In this document: one piece after another, positions 25,565 through 31,337 of the stretch
Layout: each line of letters begins with the position of its first letter
How positions within the stretch are numbered: position 1 is the first letter of the stretch
NCBI GenBank assembly: GCA_002435835.1
Contig: DIVM01000092.1
Coordinates: 1 to 31,337, forward strand
Source of the DNA: Firmicutes bacterium UBA6132
GTDB lineage: Bacteria > Bacillota_A > Clostridia > Tissierellales > Sedimentibacteraceae
Direction: 5' to 3'
DNA length: 31,337 bases
The notes under the pieces: generated by a model
Database searches by the model: none
Told to the model about the DNA's origin: nothing
What the model saw: only the letters and a program-made list of their open reading frames with translations
Position numbers and translations under genes: made by a program

Positions 25565-25603
25565 TTGTATACTAATTATAATAATTGTATACAATTATGT
25601 CAA
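25565..25603 (-). promoter_or_regulatory. consensus promoter with a palindromic operator in its spacer
   Basis: On the minus strand TTGACA (25603-25598) and TATAAT (25580-25575) are 17 bases apart, a perfect sigma-A promoter. The spacer is taken up by the perfect 18-base palindrome ATAATTGTATACAATTAT (25581-25598), and a second partial copy TTGTATACTAA lies at 25565-25575, over the -10 and start region. TTGTATACAA is typical of operators of GntR/FCD regulators. It precedes the dead abfD and then dctQ, with no strong terminator between, so it probably drives the TRAP operon under the GntR protein encoded at its end. Confidence 0.8.
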
Positions 25604-25634
25604 GCAGTTTTTTCCAGTTTTTTTAATATTAAGA

Positions 25635-25670
25635 AAAAAATAAGAAGTTTATTAAATAAAACTTCTTATT
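25635..25670 (-). terminator. intrinsic terminator after radA
   Basis: AATAAGAAGTTT pairs with AAACTTCTTATT around an eight-base loop immediately after the radA stop, followed by a run of T residues in minus-strand sense. It separates radA from the promoter of the operon below. Confidence 0.88.
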
Positions 25671-27077
25671 TTAAATATTTTCCTCTTTATTTATTAAATT
25701 ACCAAAAACATGATTTATAACTTCCCTTAATTCTTTAAACTCAACAACTTTAATATTTTCGAATTTTGCAGGTCTGCTAAAAGCATTTCTACAAACATAT
25801 ACTTTTTTAAAACCCATTCTATCAAGTTCTCTTATTCTTGTTTCAAGGGATGGAACTTTTTTAAGTTCACCTGTTAAACCTACATCGGCAATAAACACTA
25901 CATCATTTGGAATTCCTTTATTATAAAACGATGAAACTATGCTCATTATAACAGATAAATTTATTGATTGTTCTTTAATTCGTAGTCCACCAGTAATTTT
26001 TATAACAACATTTTTATTAAATAAATTAAATCCGCCTCTTTGTTCTAAAATTGAAATTAAAGTATTTAATTGGTCCTTACCTAAATTTTCCCCGATTCTT
26101 GAAGGATAGGGCATAAAAGAATTTGAAACTAAACTTTCAACTTCCACTATTATAGGGCGGGAACCTTCTCTAACAACTGTTAAAGCACTTCCTGAAACCA
26201 CTTCTCCTTCTTCTCTTTTAGTCATAAAAAATTCAGATGGATTATCAATTGATACCATTCCAGTTTCCGTCATACCAAAAAATCCAATTTCACCTGTTCC
26301 ACCAAACCTATTTTTAGAGCTTTGTAAAGATCTTAATTCTTCTTCACTTTCACCTTCTATTATAAGAACAGTGTCAACAAGATGTTCTAAAGAACGAAGT
26401 CCTGCTATTTCTTCATTTTTATTCATTTGCCCAACTAAAATAACTGCTCTTGGTCTATCTGAACTTTTGGCTATTCTTAATAATTCATTAGCGCATTCCA
26501 TTGTTTGAGTTGGAGACCCAGCCCTCGATGGCAAATATTCATCCAGTGTAAAAGTTTGTATACTGTCAACTATTATTAAATCAGGATCAATTTCATTTAT
26601 AGAATCTACTACATTATTTAAATTTGTGTCAGAAACAATCCAAATATTATCATTAATTTTTTTTAATATTCTGTCAGCCCTATTTTTTATTTGGCTATCA
26701 CTTTCTTCTCCAGTTGCATAAATTACTTTAAAGCCTTTTGTAGAAACATCATCTGCCACTTGTAATAGTAATGTTGATTTTCCAGCACCTGGTTTTGCAG
26801 TTATAATAGTTATTGAATCTTTAACTATGCCTCCGCCCATAACCCGATTAAATTCATTTATATCAGTTATAATTCTATCTGAATTACTTGAAGTTACCTC
26901 AGATAATTTTTTTATTGATTTTCTTGATGAAAGAGACTTAGATTTGTTAGAATTTTTTTTTGAATCCACTATATTTTCTTCTAAACTATTCCATTCATTG
27001 CAGTTAGGACATTTACCCATCCATTTAACCGATTCATAACCACAATTTGTACATCTAAATATTGATTTTGTTTTTAT
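25671..27077 (-). CDS. radA: DNA repair protein RadA/Sms, apparently starting at ATA
   Basis: RadA is a RecA-like ATPase that drives branch migration in recombinational repair. With the upstream extension it has 468 residues: the zinc finger C9-x2-C12 ... C23-x2-C26, Walker A KPGAGKS (about 95-101), the RadA-specific KNRFG (255-259), and a C-terminal Lon-protease-like domain. The first ATG (27020) would remove the first cysteine pair. In the same frame upstream there is a stop just before AGGAGG (27090-27085), and the only codon at a proper distance is ATA at 27077, followed by KTKSIFRCTNCGYES, the family N-terminus. I therefore infer ATA initiation, or a sequencing error or mutation from ATG. 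Function is certain, start codon unusual. Confidence 0.93.
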   Translation of the reverse strand: MKTKSIFRCTNCGYESVKWMGKCPNCNEWNSLEENIVDSKKNSNKSKSLSSRKSIKKLSEVTSSNSDRIITDINEFNRVMGGGIVKDSITIITAKPGAGKSTLLLQVADDVSTKGFKVIYATGEESDSQIKNRADRILKKINDNIWIVSDTNLNNVVDSINEIDPDLIIVDSIQTFTLDEYLPSRAGSPTQTMECANELLRIAKSSDRPRAVILVGQMNKNEEIAGLRSLEHLVDTVLIIEGESEEELRSLQSSKNRFGGTGEIGFFGMTETGMVSIDNPSEFFMTKREEGEVVSGSALTVVREGSRPIIVEVESLVSNSFMPYPSRIGENLGKDQLNTLISILEQRGGFNLFNKNVVIKITGGLRIKEQSINLSVIMSIVSSFYNKGIPNDVVFIADVGLTGELKKVPSLETRIRELDRMGFKKVYVCRNAFSRPAKFENIKVVEFKELREVINHVFGNLINKEENI

Positions 27078-27130
27078 AAGAGTACCTCCTTAAAATAATT
27101 ATATTACAATTATTTTTTTCATGTTTAATA

Positions 27131-27193
27131 GCGCAGTCTAATTCACCAATTTATTACTCACTTTCGTTCGCATAAATTGGGAATTCGTTGCGT
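27131..27193. repeat. long imperfect hairpin element
   Basis: GCGCAGTCTAATTCACCAAT (running on to 27154) can pair with 27172-27193 (ATAAATTGGGAATTCGTTGC and on), forming an imperfect stem of about 22-24 bases with a 17-base loop containing CTCACTTTCGTTCGC. It is non-coding, between radA and a small peptide gene, and adjoins a second long hairpin. It resembles the palindromic intergenic repeats scattered in many genomes. Confidence 0.55.
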
Positions 27194-27194
27194 T

Positions 27195-27247
27195 TGACCT
27201 ACCTACCATTTTTCAGAAAAAACACTCTGAAAAATGGGGTTAGGTCA
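27195..27247. repeat. second long hairpin element
   Basis: A perfect 12-base stem, CCATTTTTCAGA (27206-27217) with TCTGAAAAATGG (27226-27237), is extended by an outer 7-base stem TGACCTA (27195-27201) with TAGGTCA (27241-27247) across a small internal loop. It is not followed by a T tract on the minus strand. Confidence 0.65.
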
Positions 27248-27248
27248 T

Positions 27249-27276
27249 AAAGAAAAAGCCCACATATTTGTGAGCC
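27249..27276 (-). terminator. terminator after the 29-residue peptide gene
   Basis: GCTCACA pairs with TGTGGGC (one G-U pair) around a four-base loop, followed by TTTTTCTTT, eight bases after the peptide stop codons. It supports this small gene as a separate transcription unit. Confidence 0.75.
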
Positions 27277-27283
27277 AATCTTA

Positions 27284-27373
27284 TTATTCTGTTGTTTTTT
27301 CCTTTAAATTCACAAAGTGAATTGTAGAAGAAATTGTTAAAATTACTAATGTCGCTAAAATTAAAAATGACAT
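27284..27373 (-). CDS. 29-residue single-helix membrane peptide
   Basis: An open frame with ATG at 27373 and two tandem stop codons encodes MSFLILATLVILTISSTIHF plus VNLKEKTTE. One membrane helix takes up the first 20 residues and is followed by a short charged tail. Upstream lies a very strong purine-rich site, AAAAGGGGTGGGG, about seven bases before the ATG. An intrinsic terminator follows eight bases after the stop. The size, topology and compact transcription unit resemble type I toxin peptides and small membrane-protein regulators. No homologue is recognised and no antisense RNA promoter is evident, so the function is open. Confidence 0.6.
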   Translation of the reverse strand: MSFLILATLVILTISSTIHFVNLKEKTTE

Positions 27374-27468
27374 ATGTATCCCCACCCCTTTTATATAATG
27401 CTTAGTTTTTTACGCTGTAATAATTTTACAATATGAACCTTGTAGTTTTCTTAAAACTCTTTAATTTC

Positions 27469-27492
27469 AGGGCATCAATTAAATGATGCCCT
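27469..27492 (-). other. hairpin after ytxC
   Basis: AGGGCATCA and TGATGCCCT form a perfect nine-base stem with a six-base loop just after the ytxC stop. It lacks a T tract in the transcription direction, so it is more likely a 3'-end stabilising or Rho-dependent element than an intrinsic terminator. Confidence 0.5.
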
Positions 27493-27495
27493 TTA

Positions 27496-28335
27496 TCATT
27501 CTAATTCGCAAAATTTGCATCCATTGCAAATTTCAACTTTACCTTCAAAAATCCTTTTTATTAAATCAATTGTATTTTTTGCTTCCATATTTACTCCTTT
27601 TACTTTAGTTAAATGAAGTATAATTTTTTTAGGAGAGATATTAAGTAGCACATTTACAATAAATTCATCATAAATTAAAACTTTTCCATCTAATTCTTGA
27701 GAAATTTCTACATTAGAAATATAATTGAGCTTTTTCATTTTGCTGTCATATAACTGAAGTTTATCCTTATTATACATTATATTAACTAAATCATTTTCTT
27801 TAGATTCTGATTCAGATATATAATTTATAATGTTTAAAAAATCAAGATACTCTTGCTTCATTAAAAATGAGTCTATACTTTTTTCAACAATTTGCGAAAC
27901 ATAAAGACTTATAAATTTAAGCCTGAATTTTATAAATCCATTTAAATTAATAGTTTTAGAATTTTCCAATATTTCTTTCAACTTGTTTTTAACTACTAGC
28001 TGAATTTTAATATCATTTTCAATTTCATCTTCAATAGATTCTTGTAACTGCCCAAATTCCCCTTCATCAAAGTAAAAATAATTTTCTTCAAAATATTTTT
28101 TACTTTCAAATTTTATGAATTCAGTAATTAATTTAGTTATTTTTCCAATTATCTTTTCTAAATACTTTTTTTTATTTAATTTATCAGTTGTAGAATAAAG
28201 AATACTTAAGTTGTTGTCACTCATTGATGAAATCTCTATATCGATATCACTTTCATCTAAATTGGTGATAATTTTAATATTATTAATTATTTCCTTGTTT
28301 TCATTAATGTTTAATTCTAATGATAAAAGCTCCAC
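27496..28335 (-). CDS. YtxC-like sporulation-associated protein
   Basis: The 279-residue protein matches my recollection of the YtxC family, found in endospore-forming Bacillota and annotated as a putative sporulation protein. It is largely helical, lysine- and glutamate-rich and soluble. The family core is around LIYDEFIVNVLLNISPKKII near residues 220-240. The C-terminus ends in CNGCKFCELE, a CxxCxxC cluster that might bind metal. The start is GTG at 28335, behind GAGGAG. It lies 25 bases after the DUF6873-like gene, so they are probably cotranscribed. Its molecular function is unknown. Confidence 0.75.
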   Translation of the reverse strand: MELLSLELNINENKEIINNIKIITNLDESDIDIEISSMSDNNLSILYSTTDKLNKKKYLEKIIGKITKLITEFIKFESKKYFEENYFYFDEGEFGQLQESIEDEIENDIKIQLVVKNKLKEILENSKTINLNGFIKFRLKFISLYVSQIVEKSIDSFLMKQEYLDFLNIINYISESESKENDLVNIMYNKDKLQLYDSKMKKLNYISNVEISQELDGKVLIYDEFIVNVLLNISPKKIILHLTKVKGVNMEAKNTIDLIKRIFEGKVEICNGCKFCELE

Positions 28336-28359
28336 TTAGTCACTCCTCTCGCAGGGAGG

Positions 28360-29094
28360 TTACAATATCGGTATTATAGATCCCAAATCTATTATTTGTT
28401 GACTTGAAGCTTCTTCATAAATATAACCTGCACGCTGTATGAATATTTGTAATGTTTTCAAAATTTCCTCATCTTTAATTTTACCAGTTGCTAAAAAAAC
28501 ATTATTATTTATCAATCCTGTACAGCCACCTATAAATCCATATTCAAAACCTTCAAGAAGTACAATTTGAGGATTTATATACATACAGTCTATATTATAT
28601 GATTTGAGTTTTTCATGCAAAATAACATCCGATGTAACAGCTTTACTTTCTGTAACTGCACAAAGAGAGCATTTTGTATATCCTTGATTCACATGAATAA
28701 ATTCTAAGCCTGCCTCTTCCAAATAATACCTTAAAACCTGGTCTGTATGCTTTGTATTATGCACAGCATATCTCCCTATTCTTGCTACATTATATGCTAT
28801 ATCTTCAGGATAGTTTCTGCTTAGAGTTTTTCCACCTTTAATAACTTTTATTCCCTTATCTTTGAAAACATCATGATAATATTCAAAAACATTTGGAGCA
28901 ACAACAAAAGTTTTTTCATCTATCATGTGCATGACCATATCAGGATGTCCATCAACAGGTTCTTGTAAATCAAGGCATTTAGCCGTTTTTATAGGTTCAA
29001 TCTTTAATTTTTTTAAATAATTTAGTGTTTCTATGCTTGCTCTATAATCTATAATAGCAAATCTTGGATTTTTATTTGGTATATATGGATTCAT
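28360..29094 (-). CDS. DUF6873-like protein (guanidine-modifying-enzyme fold)
   Basis: A 244-residue soluble protein. The pattern of FAIIDYRASIETLNYLKKL, then LDLQEPVDGHPDMVMHMIDE, HVNQGYTKCSLCAVTES and FIGGCTGLINNNVFLATG looks like the uncharacterised clostridial family now listed as DUF6873, with the propeller fold of arginine deiminases and dimethylargininases. The HPDMVMH block and the cysteines of CSLC and GGC may form a catalytic site, but the reaction is unknown. It starts at ATG behind AAGGAAA and leads into ytxC. It is divergent from the ModE-like regulator, with about 115 bases between. Family call is from memory. Confidence 0.65.
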   Translation of the reverse strand: MNPYIPNKNPRFAIIDYRASIETLNYLKKLKIEPIKTAKCLDLQEPVDGHPDMVMHMIDEKTFVVAPNVFEYYHDVFKDKGIKVIKGGKTLSRNYPEDIAYNVARIGRYAVHNTKHTDQVLRYYLEEAGLEFIHVNQGYTKCSLCAVTESKAVTSDVILHEKLKSYNIDCMYINPQIVLLEGFEYGFIGGCTGLINNNVFLATGKIKDEEILKTLQIFIQRAGYIYEEASSQQIIDLGSIIPIL

Positions 29095-29208
29095 AATTTT
29101 CCTTTATTTTTACGTTTTTTAATAAATTATACCACTTATTATACTCTTTAATCTTGTTTTTTCTCATATTTTTGATAAAATATATATAATAAGTTGAAGG
29201 AGTTTTTT

Positions 29209-29553
29209 ATGGAACCATTACACATGGCATTACAAATACGTTTAGCTAAAGAAAGTATTTTTTTCGGTCCTGGCGTTTTAACTTTATTAAAATTAACTAA
29301 ACAGCACGAATCATTAAATGCTGCAGCTAAAAGTATGAACATGTCTTACTCTAAAGCATATAAAATGATAAAATGCGCAGAAGAAGCACTAAACTTTAAA
29401 TTACTGGATAGAAAAATAGGAGGATCCGGTGGTGGAGGTTCTACTATAACTAATGAATGCAAGGAATTTATAGAACAATATGTATTATTTGAACATGAAG
29501 TTAAATTAATTTCAAATGCACTTTTTGAAAAATATTTCGAAAAATATATTTAA
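29209..29553 (+). CDS. ModE/LysR-type winged-helix regulator
   Basis: The 114-residue protein is essentially one DNA-binding domain of the ModE N-terminal type: VLTLLKLTKQHESLNAAAKS, MNMSYSKAYKMIKCAEE and the glycine-rich turn KIGGSGGGGST, comparable with the GG-x-GGGG motif of ModE. The molybdate-binding MOP domains are missing, as in many short clostridial homologues, so molybdate sensing cannot be assumed. The start is the ATG at 29209, seven bases behind GAAGGAG. A TTG at 29194 overlaps that site. It is the only plus-strand gene in this part of the window, convergent with nhaC and sharing a terminator with it. Confidence 0.82.
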   Translation: MEPLHMALQIRLAKESIFFGPGVLTLLKLTKQHESLNAAAKSMNMSYSKAYKMIKCAEEALNFKLLDRKIGGSGGGGSTITNECKEFIEQYVLFEHEVKLISNALFEKYFEKYI

Positions 29554-29560
29554 AAAAATA

Positions 29561-29596
29561 AAATGCTCTTTCTATTTAAGAAAGAGCATTTTTACT
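29561..29596. terminator. bidirectional terminator between the ModE-like gene and nhaC
   Basis: AAATGCTCTTTC and GAAAGAGCATTT form a 12-base stem with a seven-base loop. T-rich tails on both strands let it terminate both convergent genes. Confidence 0.92.
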
Positions 29597-29603
29597 TTAT
29601 TTA

Positions 29604-31049
29604 TTATTCTTTATCAACTGCAACTTCTTCAACTCCGCCAATTACAGTATTTGGATCATCTTTAAGTTTGTATATAAATAATCCTAAGAAACCAAACAAT
29701 ACAGTAATTATTGGCATTGAATAGTTAAACACTGCATATCTTGCATATTCCCATGTTGATACTCCTAATACTCCAAACAAGAAAGCACCACATGTATTCC
29801 AAGGAATTAATGATGATGTTACAGTACCTGCTCCTTCTAATGTACTTGAAAGTTGTTTTGGATGTAATCCTCTTTGCTTATATGCATTGTGATACATTCT
29901 TCCAGGTAATACTATAGAAATATATTGTTCCGGCATTGTAGCATTGCATGTTATACAAGTTAAAACTGTTGTTGCTATTAATCCGCCATTTGTTTTTACA
30001 CTTCTTAATATTGTATCAACAATTACTTCTAATTGTTTTGTTTTTTCCATTATACCACCAAACATCATAGCAATTATAGTAAGTGATATTGAATACATCA
30101 TATTGCTAAGACCACCAGCACTTAAAAGTTCATCAATAACTTGAATGCCTGATTCTGAAGTATATCCATCATATGCAGCTGTTAGTAATTGTCCAAGGTC
30201 CGCTCCTTGAATTATAGCTCCTTCTAATGCACCAATTATAATACCAATTGCAATACCTGGTATAGCTGGCATTTTAAAAGCCATTGCTAATATAACTGCT
30301 AATGGAGGTAATAATAATAATGGGGAAACTGTAAAGTTTGCTGCAATACCTTCTCTTATAGTAATTATTGCAGATAAATCTGAATTAGCACTAGCATATT
30401 TAAAACCCATTACTAAATATACTACAAGGGCTATTACATATGCTGTTATAGTTGTTGGAAGCATTGCTTTAACGTGTGTAAACACATCAGTACCTGACAC
30501 TGCAGGTGCTAAGTTTGTTGTATCTGATAGTGGTGACATTTTATCTCCGAAATATGCTCCTGAAATAATTGCACCTGCTGCAACGGGTGCAGGTATTCCT
30601 AACCCTTGAGAAATTCCCATTAAAGCAATTCCTATAGTTCCAGCTGTTCCCCAACTTGTACCTGTTGCCAAAGATGTAATAGAACACATAATAAGAGTTG
30701 CAACTAAGAAAATACTTGGTTTTAATATTGCTAATCCATAATAAATCATGATAGGAACTACACCTGATAATAACCATACACCTATTAAAACACCTATTAT
30801 TGCTAATATAATTACTGCCTGTAATGCTTGATAAATACCGTCGAACATTGATTTTTCAATTTCATCCCATTTAAATCCAAGTCTAAAAGCTATTAAAACT
30901 GCAAATAATGTTCCTATTAACATAGGAATATGTGGGTTGGCTTCATATTTTGCAATACCAACTCCCATTACTAAAATTAAAAATCCGAAGGAGAGCATAG
31001 CCTCCCATAAAAAAGGTTTTCTTACTGTTTTAGTTTTATTCTCTTTCAT
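29604..31049 (-). CDS. nhaC: Na+/H+ antiporter, NhaC family
   Basis: The 481-residue membrane protein has about a dozen helices and the NhaC features SITSLATGTSWGTAGTIGIA, AIISGAYFGDKMSPLSDTTN (around residues 160-180) and, near the C-terminus, GAGTVTSSLIPWNTCGAF. NhaC proteins exchange Na+ for H+. Some relatives exchange organic acids such as malate with lactate (MleN), so carboxylate exchange is a possible alternative. It starts at ATG behind AGGAGG and ends at the shared terminator. Its 200-base upstream region shows no obvious operator. Confidence 0.93.
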   Translation of the reverse strand: MKENKTKTVRKPFLWEAMLSFGFLILVMGVGIAKYEANPHIPMLIGTLFAVLIAFRLGFKWDEIEKSMFDGIYQALQAVIILAIIGVLIGVWLLSGVVPIMIYYGLAILKPSIFLVATLIMCSITSLATGTSWGTAGTIGIALMGISQGLGIPAPVAAGAIISGAYFGDKMSPLSDTTNLAPAVSGTDVFTHVKAMLPTTITAYVIALVVYLVMGFKYASANSDLSAIITIREGIAANFTVSPLLLLPPLAVILAMAFKMPAIPGIAIGIIIGALEGAIIQGADLGQLLTAAYDGYTSESGIQVIDELLSAGGLSNMMYSISLTIIAMMFGGIMEKTKQLEVIVDTILRSVKTNGGLIATTVLTCITCNATMPEQYISIVLPGRMYHNAYKQRGLHPKQLSSTLEGAGTVTSSLIPWNTCGAFLFGVLGVSTWEYARYAVFNYSMPIITVLFGFLGLFIYKLKDDPNTVIGGVEEVAVDKE

Positions 31050-31240
31050 GTAAATCCTCCTACTTAATGTATTCCTTTAATATCTAAGGGCATGGCATCT
31101 CATATTTACCATGTTACTTTTGTTAAAGATGTTAATGCAATAAGTATGCCATTTTATTACATTTTTTTTGCAACTTTATACACTGATAATCCAACGTTTT
31201 CCTAAACTTTAAAAATGGTTATTTATAAATACAAGTTTTT
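31050..31240. other. leader region of nhaC
   Basis: No gene is seen. The region must hold the nhaC promoter, but there is no clean consensus. A weak dyad formed by CCAT and ATGG pairs lies around 31093-31113. Confidence 0.3.
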
Positions 31241-31244
31241 TATG

Positions 31245-31337
31245 GCAATTTTCTTCCACACTTAGGCAATTTATTTCCATCTTCGCCTGAGCATCCTCCT
31301 TAAAGTAGAGGGGAAATCGAGTAGGAGGTAATTAATT
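31245..31337 (+). promoter_or_regulatory. structured leader and ribosome binding site of a gene beyond the right edge
   Basis: AGGAGG near the end (about 31323-31328), followed by TAATTAATT, looks like the ribosome binding site of a plus-strand gene that begins just outside the window. Upstream, CCTCCT (about 31295-31300) is complementary to it, and AGGC/GCCT form another small hairpin before that. If the pairing forms, the binding site is hidden, as in translationally acting riboswitches or attenuators. I could not match it to a known class. Confidence 0.4.

Noticed and set aside
27469..27492. Hairpin after ytxC as an intrinsic terminator
   Set aside because: The stem is good, but the minus-strand sequence after it has no T tract. 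Kept only as an mRNA-end element.
31245..31337. Lysine, fluoride, glycine, guanidine or Na+/Li+ riboswitch at the right edge
   Set aside because: Remembered conserved cores of these classes were compared by eye and did not match. Only generic hairpins remain.
1..31337. CRISPR array, tRNA, rRNA, insertion sequence, phage or conjugative genes
   Set aside because: No regular repeats with spacers, no RNA gene signatures and no transposase or integrase motifs were seen on either strand.

Overview
The window is AT-rich, uses AGGAGG-type ribosome binding sites, and carries pyruvate:ferredoxin oxidoreductase, a Re-type citrate synthase, a cobalamin riboswitch and a YtxC-type sporulation-associated gene. 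This points to a strictly anaerobic, probably spore-forming, amino- or organic-acid-fermenting member of the Clostridia (Bacillota). I cannot name the genus from sequence alone. There are no rRNA or tRNA genes, no CRISPR array and no insertion sequence.

Left part (1-8640): the start of an FAD-dependent oxidoreductase gene running off the left edge, a DMT-family (EamA) exporter gene broken by a frameshift in a poly-T tract, and an Lrp/AsnC regulator. Next come a free-standing carboxyltransferase subunit (PycB/OadA type, no biotin domain) with its own terminator, and a citrate synthase (Re type) - aconitase - NAD isocitrate dehydrogenase operon behind a consensus promoter. The three enzymes make the oxidative half of the TCA cycle, leading to 2-oxoglutarate and glutamate. 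CobT follows on the minus strand behind a cobalamin riboswitch with a terminator.

Centre (10165-25603, all minus strand): the accessory heart of the window, a run of 14 co-directional genes. In transcription order they are TRAP transporter DctQ-DctM-DctP, a LarA-type (nickel-pincer) racemase/epimerase homologue, a zinc alcohol dehydrogenase, an SDR oxidoreductase, two unrecognised proteins (127 and 340 aa), NadD, an unrecognised 120-aa protein, a MogA/MoaB-like protein, an unrecognised 194-aa protein, PFOR and a GntR/FCD regulator. I read it as an uptake-and-oxidation route for a hydroxy- or sugar acid, ending in a 2-oxoacid oxidised by PFOR. The unknown genes are the best candidate for an undescribed enzyme system. 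Upstream lies the remnant of a 4-hydroxybutyryl-CoA dehydratase gene. In front of that remnant is a perfect TTGACA-N17-TATAAT promoter whose spacer is an 18-bp palindrome resembling a GntR operator, so the promoter may now serve the TRAP operon.

Right part (25671-31337): RadA, apparently starting at an ATA codon; an unannotated 29-residue membrane peptide; YtxC; a DUF6873-like protein; a ModE-like winged-helix regulator on the plus strand; and an NhaC Na+/H+ antiporter. At the right edge an AGGAGG site, possibly sequestered in a hairpin, announces a plus-strand gene beyond the window.
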